Shown piece after piece: positions 48,281-59,270 of a DNA stretch of 64,000 bases (its first letter is position 1; each line of letters begins with the position of its first letter). Origin of the DNA: Neopestalotiopsis rosae (Eukaryota > Ascomycota > Sordariomycetes > Amphisphaeriales > Sporocadaceae). Under the pieces are notes generated by a model. That model was not told where the DNA came from. It saw only the letters and a program-made list of their open reading frames with translations, and did no database searches. The DNA lies in NCBI GenBank assembly GCA_023078685.1, contig JALGAS010000014.1, positions 310,001 to 374,000 on the forward strand, given 5' to 3'. A program made the position numbers and the translations under genes.

Positions 48281-49892
48281 AGGTAGACATCCCGGTATAC
48301 CATACCGGCTTTTTGCATTTGATTGGGATACACCCCGAACAAGACAAGAAAGCTGAAGAATGAAAGTGAGGGGCAAGATGGTCCTCATTGTTTCTGCCAA
48401 ACCAGTAAAAATTCCCCGACCTCTTCTCATGGCTGTCCCCCCTCCCTCCTTCTTGAATGTGTATGCAAGGCAGGTGACGGAGTACCAGAGTTGTACCCTA
48501 CATACTCTCTCTTGCCTTGCCTTGCGTACAATTTTACCCAAAAGCAGGTGGCGGTTGCGACCCTGTTGTGAACGTCGCAACGACGATTAGCCCCTCTCCT
48601 CCTGATTGACGATTTCCTGCTTGCTTGCATACAGGTCCGTACATTAGTGGTGCTATTCGGCCTTGTCTAACGAAATAGATGAGGGGTCATTGTTCATCGT
48701 TCAATTTCGTCCGTTTCGTCCTGCCCTATCGCGCAGATAGAAACGAGGCATGTGGTGGCTGTTATCCCACTGCCCAAGCCTAAAGATATGTGCAAGCAAC
48801 AATGGTGCAGCTTTCTTTAGTTCCCGGGACCTGCTTGGCTCAACTCTAGATTATACAAACGTACATGATCAAGCAGCCGGTCAAGCAGGCCGGTACGGTA
48901 GAGAAGAAAGTAACACAGTAGAACCTGTGGTTGCACCTGTCTACATACTTAGTATTTGTGCGAACCACACCCCGCCCTACCGAGAGAAAGAGACCCAGTC
49001 CGATGCAGGATGCATTTGCATATGCCGCACGATGCTTTGCTTTGCGCTTCAAATTCCCATTCTCCTTTGAGGGCTCCCCCACGTTGTGAAATCCAGCGAT
49101 AGGACAAGTCGCCAGATCGGCTCAACAAAAAAGGACTTGCTTTTTTAGAAGAACCAGCCACCTTGCTAGAATCGGAGCCTTTTTTTAATCGGATGAATCC
49201 GCAACATGTATATGATTCATCATCAATTCAATGCCCGGACCGAGCGGACTACTTCACGTAATCGGATACTTATAGTACACAGCAGGGGTATATATGATGC
49301 GTAGGCGTGTTTATATGTGCGAATTATACGCCGCGTTATTTTCCTGTGAGAGAAATGCCCTATAGCCTGCCCAATTCCGTGTTGACCCGACTTTCGCTGT
49401 CTCGGCTATGCGACTCAACGGATAAATCGGCCAAAGAAACACCAATCTTTGAATTTGGCTTTATCTTTCTATATTTTTAATATTTTGTCTTTGTTTATGT
49501 GATTTGACACCGTGTTTGGTGGTACATTCGAGACATGCTTGCAATAAACAAATGTGTCCCAATATGCAACCACTCTTTCGATTTGAGCACACCCAACACC
49601 CCACGGCCGTGTAGGGATGTTCGCTGCATCCAACCTGGCGAAGAATTGCCGCAGGTGCAAGGTCCAGCCTTGAAACCTGAATGGTGCAGATGTGGCGCAC
49701 GCTTAGGGTTTAAGGGTTGATGAAGATAAAGGCTTGTTGATGAAAAAGAGGACAATATACTTTGACTCAAGGTACAATTATTGTGAGCCTCTGATGCTAT
49801 GTATTTATAGTAGGAGACCGGACTTGACTACAGTCCGCAACCAATTACATGATGTAAAAACCTCACATGCTACCTATAATTGTTATATACTA

Positions 49893-52205
49893 TCATGCGC
49901 CAGAATTTTGGAATAGGTACTGTCTGCAAGCCTGGGAGAAAATAGTTAGCATCGCGAACTCTCAGAGTTTATGCAATGACCGATCGATCATTCGCGGGCC
50001 AATAACTTACTGCCTTGAGCACGTGAAGCTTCTCCTGGGACTGGTTGTATACTTGTCGGTACTGGTTGATACTTTCGTTCAATACGGCCGAGCGCGTAGT
50101 CCTACCATCGCAAATGGCCTTCATTTTCAACTCCATCTCCTTGCGCAAAAAGGGCTTGCCCAAGCTCGTGTCAAAGTTCATGCCGTCGAATCCTTGGATC
50201 AGGGCTACACCTAGCTTGGTGGGAATGAACTCCATCACGCTGCCTCTGCCGCCTCCAGCACTCGATCCTCCGCGGCCACCACGTCCACGGCCAGCTCCTC
50301 GAGCTCCTCGCCCGCCTCGGCCTCCTCGAGCAGGTGCGTGATTGTCATCGTCGTCCTCTCCCTCTTCTCCGGCCGCCCGGCCGGACCGGGGCACAACACT
50401 GACATATTGCCTGTCTTGAATCTTTTGAATATGTTCCGCCATTGTAGCATCCGTGCCAATGCCGTTGGCGTCCATGAGGGCGATCAGATCTGCTTCCGTC
50501 AGGTAACTCGGTGCCGCAGTCTTGCCCTCTGTCATGATTGCTTCCAAGGGTTCAAACCGTTCGCCAACTGTGAATTTGGGCAGCTGAACACTGCCGGTCC
50601 ATTTATCGTAGACATATACATCAAGGTAGTTTCGCTCGAGCACGACAACTCCATGTGCATGAAAGGCTTCCTCGCCGTAGAGTATGTCGATGTCTGTGGC
50701 CATACCCTTTGCATCGTCTGAACAGCAAGCTAGGAAGCGTCGAACTACCAGCTCGTAAATTTTCTTCTCATTTTCGCTCTGCAGGACAGCTGGCGCAGCG
50801 TAAGTGATAGGGTGAATGGGAGGATGTGCTTTATCGTCGTTTCGCCCCTTTCTGGGGTCGTTATAACCTCCATCCACGAGATCTTGTGCAAACCCACCCC
50901 AGCGATTGTCTGTTGTCTGTTTCTGGACCAGAGCTCGGAGATTCATGCCAGAATCGAAACGGTCGGTTTCCGTTCTGGGATAACTAATGAAACCCTTGTT
51001 GTAGAGGTTCTCGGCTGCAGTCATTGCTTCTTGACCGGACATACGTAGGAATCTAGTGGCCAGCTTTTGCAGCTCGACGGTTGTAAGAGGCAGAGGCTTC
51101 CACTTCTTTGTCGGCTTTTCTTGGACTTTTGTGACCTGCGCCGTCTTGGCTGCGAGACATCTTTCATAGAGAATGATGACTGAAGCCCGATCAAATAAGC
51201 GTCCTCTTGACCAGGTAAAGTTGACATCTATCCCTTCTCTCTTGTGCATAACCTTGATGCTCCAGAAAGGCTCAGGTTTGAAGTTTCGGACTCGAAAGTA
51301 TCTATCAACAACAAATCCCAAGGTTGGAAACTGACAGGAGCCTAAGTTGTGAGCTGAAGACGAAGCCGACACCCTGGAACGAGTTTACACTCACCATAAC
51401 TCAATGTCATTGCAGTAAGAGGCTCGCCCATTGATTTCAAATTATTTGACAAGAACCTGGTGAATGCATACCCAATGCGCAGATCAAGCTCAATGCGAGC
51501 GGAAACAGCATTGACCTGCTTCTCGTCTAGCATCACCAAGTGCCTTGCTGCATTGAGGACATGACTGTAGATTGTGAGTACTTGCATGAGAAATTGCTCC
51601 TCATTCTTTGGGAAGAATCCGACCTACGCTCTTTCAATATTGCTGAATTTGGCCCTTTTTATCTGTATCCGGCTGTTCCCTCTCTTGGCGGCTTCGCAAA
51701 TCTCGTGGCCGATGTGCTCTCCTTCGCGATCACAATCGGTCCAGATGCATAGACCTTGGCAATACTTGGCCTGCTGTTCAATATTCCCAGCCACATCTAT
51801 TTTATCCTGGAGTGGTCCCAAGCTGGTTAGCCTTCCTTCATTGACACGGGAATTCTACTTGCCTCGGCAGTAGTAGTCACAACAGGAGCACTGAATAGAC
51901 TGTCTGGAGGCGGAAATCTCCAGTCCTTGTACTCGGATGGGAATTGAGTAGTGGTGATGTGACCGAGCACCGCAGTCATGGTCACATCGCAATTGCCCCA
52001 TCCTTGACCAAAGTCATAATCGAATGTGTAGTTCTTGATGTATTTGTTGGGCGTGTTACGCTAGTGGAACCAGAAATCAGTAAGCTGTTCCTTATTCTTG
52101 GGCGCGGACTGAAGAGTCACCAACTGTTTGTTGCTGTCCGCCAGAAAGATGCCCGGCAACAGCCTTGGCGATTGACGGTTTTTCCGCCACGCAAAGAATC
52201 CTCAT
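49893..52205 (-). CDS. top3: DNA topoisomerase III (type IA)
   Basis: Exons on the minus strand: 52125-52205, 51863-52060, 51628-51806, 51395-51564, 50011-51341 and 49893-49931, 665 residues. The Toprim domain opens at MRILCVAEKPSIAKAVAG and carries the metal-binding IWTDCDREGEHIG. The catalytic Tyr lies in GFISYPRTETDRF (near 330). ISYG-SCQFPTLGFVVD and the ANGIGTDATMAEHI block (GTDAT where GTDAS is usual) are further type IA marks. An Arg/Gly-rich insertion (ARGGRGGRGARGAGRGR) sits near 580, probably nucleic-acid binding. TOP3 passes single strands and, with a RecQ helicase and Rmi1, dissolves double Holliday junctions. Two odd introns are seen: 51807-51862 has a GCAAGT (GC-AG) donor, and the first has a weak GTTGGT donor. 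The last exon codes only 12 residues. Confidence 0.95.
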
Positions 52206-52882
52206 TTTTGACTTACAACGAATGGTGAACGCGTGAAATCCTTTATGAATCGATGGCCGTCGTAAACAAAAGAGAAGAGATTTTGATGTGGCGAGTGGCT
52301 GGTACATCTGTGTCAACCCGCAAGATCGCGTGGCATGAGACGGGTATGAGAAGTAGGCAGCTGCTCCATAACGGAATTATTCCCTGTTACGAGGATGGCA
52401 ACCTCATTCTTGATGTGTTGTGGTGAGCATCAGACAAAACTCGAGAGAATGATAGGTTCTTTTGATTATTCAAATCGTTTTAATTCAGTCTTATCGTGGC
52501 ATTGTCGCGTTTAACCAGGCTCTGATATCTTCATACGCGGTTGTGGTTGACTGGCCCGAGTTTGAGGCGTTCCTTGCATGCAAAGTCAACACAAGCCGCG
52601 ACGCCCCACCCTGTAGAGCCACAGCCCGCTAACGACCAGGAACTGGCGCTAGCGACGGACGCTAAGGCGCTGACTTGGTCACTTGGCTCATTGACAGCTG
52701 TTGAGGCTCTCAAAGTCATGACGTCTCTTTTTTGGCTTTCCATTGTCCCCTAACCTAGTACCGTGCCGGGCCGCAGGTTATATGATACAACTATATGAAC
52801 ATTGCCGCTCTTTGCTCCTGAACCTGTCTTTAATTCGAGAATAACACCTTCGCATTCTCTAATTACGACGACGATATCGATC
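52206..52882. promoter_or_regulatory. Divergent promoter between TOP3 and the DUF1295 gene
   Basis: 677 bases. A 70-codon ORF on each strand at 52531-52753 overlaps its antisense partner and has no recognisable product. Confidence 0.45.
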
Positions 52883-54142
52883 ATGGCGCTTCCGCACTTC
52901 CTAAGTTTGGAGGATTGCGCCGACTGGTCCAAGACGGTCGAGCCCTTCCTGCCACAGCTGTATGAGCTGCCGCAGCGCGTGCTGGATCACATCAACAGCC
53001 CCCACGACCTTTTGGAGCTGTACAAGCAGACCAACCCGCTGGTCTCTGGATTTGCCTTTTCGCTCTTTGCTGGTGTGGTCTTCCTGGTGGTTTCCGAGGC
53101 CAACCGCAACTGGTCCCAGGTAGACCGCATGTGGAGCTTGCTGCCCACAATGTACAACGCGCACTTCAAGATCTGGGCTCATCTGAACAATGTTGAGAGT
53201 CAAAGACTCAACCTCGTACTTCTCTGGAGTTGTGTATGGAGTGTGAGTAATCTGGAAGTCAATGCACTGGTGATAACATGCTGACTTGAAGTCCAAGGCT
53301 CGCCTGACTTTCAACTACTGGCGGAGGGGAGGCTACCAGGTCGGATCTGAGGACTACAGATGGTAAGTGGACCGACATGTTCCTTATTGTAATGTCCGAG
53401 GAGATATACCCAGCATGTATACTGATTGAAAGGCTAGGGAACTGGTGAAGAAGTATATCGGCTCAATCCCGTTCTTCATTCTCAACATTACGTTCATCTC
53501 GTTCATCCAGAGCGTTCTTCTGTTCCTTCTGGCAGCTCCTACCTATGCCCTTCTGCTTGCATCTCAGCATGAGAAGGAGATATCTGCGGTAGATATCATG
53601 TTCACGGCAACCCAGCTTGGTCTGGTGCTTACCGAATGGTTCAGTGATCAGCAGCAATGGGGTACGTCAATACTGCATCCCTGGACAAGCATATCTGGCT
53701 GACCGCTCTTTTAGACTACCAAAACAGCAAGAGGCAGTACCAGGCAACGGCCAAGGTGCCCAAGGACTCGCCATACACGCTTGAGCAATTGGATCAGGGC
53801 TTCAACACGTCTGGTCTCTGGGCCTACTGCAGACACCCAAACTTTACCGCGGAGCAGACCATCTGGCTGGTCCTCTACCACTGGAGCTGTTACGCGACCA
53901 AGGCCGTCTATAGCTGGACCGGATTCGGCGCCATGGGCCTGCTCATGCTGTTCCAGGGCTCGACGTGGCTCACCGAGCTCATCACGGCAAACAAGTACCC
54001 CGACTACAAGCACTACCAGCGCCAGGTCGGTATGACGGTGCCCAGCCTGACGCCGTACAAGCGCCCTGCACCCAAGGTGATTCGCACGAGCGAGCTGGAG
54101 AAGCGACAGGCCCAGAAGGAACAGGCCGGCAAGCAGAAGTAG
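52883..54142 (+). CDS. DUF1295 / steroid 5-alpha-reductase-like membrane protein
   Basis: Exons 52883-53242, 53298-53362, 53438-53661 and 53715-54142, 358 residues. Several membrane helices (e.g. FAFSLFAGVVFLVVSEA, FFILNITFISFIQSVLLFLL). The family signature is split over exons: RLTFNYWRRGGYQ, DYRWELVKKYIG, then GLWAYCRHPNFTAEQTIWL and YPDYKHYQRQVGMTVP near the C-terminus. The RHPNF-type segment is the cofactor and active-site region of steroid 5-alpha reductase-like enzymes. The true substrate in fungi is not established. The acceptor of intron 1 may be at 53297 or 53291, a two-residue difference. A Lys/Gln-rich tail ends the protein. AATAAA lies at 54380-54385, 240 bases after the stop. Confidence 0.9.
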
Positions 54143-56814
54143 AAGAAGCTGGTCGAGACTGGGTACCTGGGGTTTGCATCACAACCAGTAGACGATCATA
54201 TCCGCTGCAACAGCCAAGTTTGTGGACACGCAACATGACGCAGCAGGACAATGAGTTGTCCCGGTGTCTGCCGCTGCACTACCTCTAGACGGGATTCGCA
54301 TTGCAGAGGTACGGAGGTGATATCTGCATCCCGCTCGGGGATTACCTAGAAGAGGGGAAGGATGTAGACATGGCGGTTTAATAAACGGTGAACGGGTGAT
54401 ATCCTTTTGATGATAGACGTCATATTGTCAGACAGATATGCGGGTAGTGCAGCATTGGAAATCCTTCGCAAGCCTCTTCTTAAGCCTCCAATCGGAAGGC
54501 CCCCCGCAATTTTCAATCATACATTCATCCATATCTTACCTGGTTTGATTATATGCGGTGCCGCACCTGTGCGCACCCAGGCTCCATGAATCCGATCTCG
54601 TCGGACCGCTGTTTGGCGGGCACGGGCGGCGACTCATGGCTTCATGCAGGTCGAATCATGTTTGCGTGATCAAAGCGGCCCAGACTCGGTGCAACTTGAC
54701 AAGTTCCAATGCCGCGCGGATTGATTGAATGTTTTTTTCCCCTTGTCTTTTCGTGGGCCATATGTCCGCCTTGCCATAAAAATATTGATGAGCAGGGCCA
54801 TACCGGTCAAGGCATCACCATTGTTGATCACCTGTTCACATTGAAGCTCTCCGTTGAAAAGTATATACTTCTCTTAGCCCCGAGACCGGCCACCCGGGTA
54901 AGCGGTTGTCAGCATCTTTTGGGTCAACCTTAAGTATGCATTGCGCCCACATATGCCGCTGCGTAGGTTTCCCAAGACGTTTTTGGCTTGGCTGGGCACT
55001 GCATGCACACTACTTTAATGCTGTGCGCGGCGGGCTCTAACTGTGAGTTTCTAGCGTCCGTGGATTTTCAGCTTCTGGGCGCGTCAACTGACTGTCAGTG
55101 AGGCTCTGAAGATGGTGTGCTGCAAAAACTAATTGTAAATGTCGTGGTCATATCGTGCCAAACGGGTAAACGGTCGAACGGGTAAGTGAGCGGGCGTGCA
55201 GATTTCTGCCCGTCATGTTGTCTCTGTTATGTGTGTGACGATTCATGATATGATCAATGCTGTAATGGATACCCCTCAGACAGCCTGGTGTAGATCACTC
55301 CCAATGTCACTGGCCTCTTATCTGAGTGGCGCCATGGCAGTATACCTGACCTACGGCGTGGCATGGAGGGTGATCATTTGCGAGAACAGCCCAGCCTTCA
55401 AAGTCACAAATAGACTTGCATATCTCTCCACACCTTTTGAATTTTGCTGTACCGAGGCGGACATGTGCATCAGAACGCCTTGCACGTTTCTTCTGCACAG
55501 ACAGACTTTCAGCTCTTTCGGATCCCGACTGTAGTGCAAATGCAAAGTTTCCTCACATAGGAGGCTCCTTTCCGGGTCGTACAAGAATAGATAAAAGCTT
55601 TAGGCTGTGCATACCACTAGTGTCGAGGAGATGCCCCGCCCAAATCTGAAAATCTGAGGGTGCATTAGCGATTGCTTAGCGATAGCGGAGCCCTTCTGGA
55701 AGGAAGAGAAGCTCGAGGACCCTATCTGCAGCATGGCGAATCACGCCAGTGATGAACATCAGGGGTCGGACAACCCCCCGGGTGCCCTGTGTCGCCCGGC
55801 CCCAGGCTTTGGCATTTCTGGGCTCACCTTACATCAGATTCAATGGTTCCCTTTTCGTAGATGATGTAGGTGACCAGCTGACCATGACCGGTAATTAAGA
55901 GGCGCCTCCTGAACATAGGGACAAGATGAACATAACAGGCAAGAGCAGAAGAGTGACAAACATCAGCAGAGAGGCTAATTTGCGGTGAACGAGCGACCGA
56001 CAGTTGATGCGTATCCATGTAAGTAAAAATGTATGTACAGATGCATGAGGCATACTGCACTACAAAGTACATGAGGGAGCAGCTCTTTTTCTGAAACTGG
56101 AAGTGCAGTTGCATACGCCGGTCTACCCGTCATCCAATGTATGCTCGAGTAAGCTAGACACGCAAGCGCAGATCACCGTCTCGCAACATAGTCACACACA
56201 TGGTGAGTAGTGCAAAAGTTATGGAAAGGAAAAAAAGAGAAGAAGCCGTCTGCGGCTACGTTACACACCATTCATAGTTGATTTGTTGGTACCAAATGTA
56301 GGTAGACAAAGAAAAGAGAGGGAAGGAGCAATAGACTTATTGACAGGGTTGCCTGATGTATTTAATGAGAAATGGAAAGATCGAAATTGGTGGGTCACCC
56401 TTTGGAATTTTTCTTCCTTTTCGTACTAATGTAAGGCAGCGTCCCACTTCGTTCCAAACTTCTGAGGGCATCGTGGGTGGACACAACCTCTGGAGCAAGC
56501 AGTAAAACGGATACCCAGAAATAAATCCTATTTCACCTGGTCCCATCCGACCACTCAAGCCCTTAAACTCTGTCATTCCTCCCCAGAGTCTCGTTTTCTT
56601 TTTCTTCTTTTTCCTGCACTGCCTCTGCTCTTTCCCTGGGTGCTTGTGTGTACAGCTCAGCTACCCAAACATTGACTACTTTCCTGTCACACAGTGAACC
56701 AACATCCAAAGGAAATAGCATAGAGGAACACTATTAAATCACCAGTACTTCGTACTTCTTTGAGAACCCAAATACTGTTCAAGATATACTACGTACACAC
56801 ATCCAAGAACGAAA
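54143..56814. other. Intergenic, about 2.7 kb, no gene seen
   Basis: ORFs up to 112 codons (e.g. 55196-55534) without recognisable features. The last ~200 bases before 56815 are rich in short T and CT runs, as expected for a fungal core promoter and leader. Confidence 0.5.
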
Positions 56815-57273
56815 ATGTCGGCACTTACCCAGGCCTTTTCTTACATCACCGGCTTCTTCACGCCGCCAATGGCAACCGAGACGCCATCTTCGGACTCTCA
56901 GATGATCGCTGGCCAGCCCAAGAAGCCTGTCGAGGCCGGCGAGAGCTACTTTCCTGAATCTGCTACCCGTAGATCGTCAATCTCTTCCACATCAACCAAC
57001 TCCAACGATTCGCTGCCTGTTCCCCCAAAGCTGCCGCGATCGCAGACTGGCGACAACCCACTCGACGCCATGATGCGCCAGTACCCTCAGCCTGTCCAGG
57101 ACATTGACGTCGCCAGACAGCTGGCTCTCGCTCCTCCCAAGCGCTCCCTGCACGACTCCCTCAGACGAGCTGCCACCACTGAGCGCGCCATCTCCATCGA
57201 CAATGCCGAGACCAAGGCCAGAAAGATGGCTGCAGCAAAGGCCGAGCTGCTTGCTCTCGCAGGAAAGCCCTAA
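56815..57273 (+). CDS. Small conserved-looking fungal protein, 152 aa
   Basis: Intronless frame of 152 residues starting MSALTQAFSYITGFFTPP. The middle is Ser/Thr/Pro-rich and probably disordered (RRSSISSTSTNSNDSLPVPP). A C-terminal part with PLDAMMRQYPQPVQDIDVAR and a final helix (ETKARKMAAAKAELLALAGK) looks conserved rather than random. The codon choice is C/G-ending, like the neighbouring housekeeping genes. The upstream leader is T/CT-rich. No domain was recognised and no function is proposed. Confidence 0.75.
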   Translation: MSALTQAFSYITGFFTPPMATETPSSDSQMIAGQPKKPVEAGESYFPESATRRSSISSTSTNSNDSLPVPPKLPRSQTGDNPLDAMMRQYPQPVQDIDVARQLALAPPKRSLHDSLRRAATTERAISIDNAETKARKMAAAKAELLALAGKP

Positions 57274-57759
57274 AGGTTCCACCTTTTTTTCTTTCTTTTC
57301 GGACCTTTTCCATTCGGACCTATCTGTGTCGCTTTCCGGCATTCGGGTTCCGATGACTGGTATTTCCACGTCAGCAGCAGAATCTGCTTCAACACGGCGA
57401 TTGCTCATTAGTATTTGAAAAGGCGCCTGTGTTTCAGGTTGTCCATTATACCCCGCCAAAAGGAGATGGCAAAAGGCGCATCGGGTTTTGATTTCAGCGT
57501 TTTGCTCTTAATTGTCAGAAGGACTAGAGAAAAAATGGAGATTGCTTTTTAGTTGCAGCAAGACAGGACGGAAGACGACATTGGCCATGGCTCGTAAATG
57601 ATTGTGGCTATTGGTCTCCGAGGCATTTCGGACGTGGTAGAACAGTATTTTCGACGGCTAATCAACACTATGATACATCCCAACTGTAGTGGAACTGCTT
57701 TTGTCTTGTGCCTCGCATTTCTCCAAGCAACTTCGTGCCATTGTATATAGTCGTCGAGC
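57274..57759. other. Convergent 3' region
   Basis: 486 bases between two converging stops. No coding signal. Confidence 0.6.
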
Positions 57760-58548
57760 TCACAGGATTCTGGTTGACAGGGTAAAGCCGTAAGTGATGG
57801 TTGCGATCAGTGTGACCAGGTTGAGCAGAGACGAGATTCCATGAATCTTGCCAAACTGCTTGTTGAGGGACTGCATCTCCTGTGAGTGCGGCGCAGGATC
57901 CCAACTCTTCTTGCCGTCCTTCTTCTCTGTTACACACGATTGGATCAGTCAGTCTAGTTTGGCAGACAAAGGTTGCGACGGGAGTGCATCGCGAGCAGAC
58001 AGCCCCGGCCACAACCACGTACCTTGTGCCCTTCTCTTATCGGTAATGGAGTTGGTGACGGGAAGGCAGTAGGCCCAGTTGACGAGTCCGGTCACGAATA
58101 TGGTGGCGAGCGGGACGGCGACGCTCCAGCGGTTGGCCTCGTCCAGCAGGGCGCCGCGGATGCCGCCGGGCGCTGCCATCAGACCGCCCGGGTACGTGAG
58201 CGCAATGGCTACCGGGAGGACCGTCTGCATGCCAAAGTAGGCCGGGAAGAGGGCCTTTTGGAGGACGGCGAATTGGGGGCGCTCGAGGGTCTTGAATGCG
58301 GCTGTCGCATTGATGAAGGTCTGTCGTCAAAGCGGGCATCAGTCAGTACATTGGTTACAAGGACACAAACGCGAGCAACGATGACAAGACGGGCTGTTTT
58401 ACGTGGAAGACTTGTGTTCCCAGGAGAGTTCCATAGCTAGATTATATTGAGTATTAGCAACGGCTATTCTGCTACGTACAAGTCGTTGTCGTGCAACCTA
58501 CGATAGAATGTGGTAAGGACCTGGCGTCCAGAATATAGACCCCGCCAT
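57760..58548 (-). CDS. TMEM205/DUF4149-like four-helix membrane protein
   Basis: Exons 58502-58548, 58403-58436, 58023-58320 and 57760-57926 (minus strand) give 181 residues. The reading starts MAGSIFWTPGPYHILS and continues YGTLLGTQVFH, TFINATAAFKTLERPQF, LFPAYFGMQTVLPVAIALTY, then ATIFVTGLVNWAYCLPVT, and ends GISSLLNLVTLIATITYGF. Four hydrophobic segments, a GTQ-F-F pattern in the first helix and the LERPQFA-LFP turn are typical of the TMEM205-like DUF4149 family. The role of this family in fungi is unclear. All introns have good GT-AG ends. It is divergent from KU80 with 722 bases between starts. Confidence 0.88.
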
Positions 58549-59270
58549 TGTGTCTCGGCTGTTGGTACGTTCTGCAGATTTCAGTTCTTGATCAGTTGTT
58601 GAAGTCGTCGCGAGTGAACAAGATGTTCAAAAAGTAGAATGTTGGAAATGTGTAAGAATTGATTGGGTGTCTACGAAAATGGATCTACATGTCTATGTCA
58701 TTGAAGCGAAGAGCCTCGGCCCACTCATGCCCAGACGTAGAACGTTCGATCAGGACGTCAATGACGGTCTCAATCGATTGGAACATCCGGCTGCTTTCCT
58801 CTTGGATGGGAGCTAATCAGTGATGGCGCTAAAACCCCAGGCTTCATGCAAGGAGCTTGGGCCATGCAAAAGCTCCATGTCGGGACTCGGGAGCTAGCCT
58901 AAGCAGCAAGAAAAGATGTGGATTAGCTGCCTGGAACAAAAAGTGTGACTTCGTTCTCTGTTCGCGTTGCTAAAGACCCACTTTGTACTCATCCCTGCAA
59001 CGAGACTCGACGCGCTCTGAGCTTCAACTGCTTGTGCCCGCGCCTGCCTAATTCCTAGCTCCTAGCTCCCTGGATGCCTGAGAATTAGACGGTTAAGGAA
59101 TGGATTCATGATACTAAAGACTAATTCCTCATGAACAGGATATAGAACAAGACCCTTTCTCTCATATTTTCCTTCCAAGTCATGACATTCATTTGAGTCC
59201 GGCCATAATCATACACTCATTAACACACTGCATCTCCCTCACTCAGCAGCATCCCCATCCCACAGCAACC
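58549..59270. promoter_or_regulatory. Divergent promoter between the TMEM205-like gene and KU80
   Basis: 722 bases between start codons; no ORF of note. Contains a short direct repeat TAGCTCC at about 59055-59070. Confidence 0.45.

Larger units (their letters stand above)
44171..49892. other. 5.7 kb gene-free stretch
   Basis: No ORF here has recognisable protein features, although scattered frames of 80-180 codons occur on both strands. The part next to STB3 is simple-sequence rich: GGGAT repeats at 44667-44694, CTAC and CACA repeats at about 44755-44825. Long leaders with introns are usual for fungal regulatory genes, so much of this may be STB3 5' leader. A non-coding RNA cannot be excluded. 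Confidence 0.5.

Noticed and set aside
48041..48580. 179-codon minus-strand ORF in the gene desert
   Set aside because: Its composition is driven by simple repeats (GCAAGCAGG read as PCLPCLPC), it has no recognisable domain, and it overlaps equally long ORFs on the other strand.
55196..55534. 112-codon ORF in the intergenic region before 56815
   Set aside because: No domain, no supporting splice structure, antisense ORFs of similar size.
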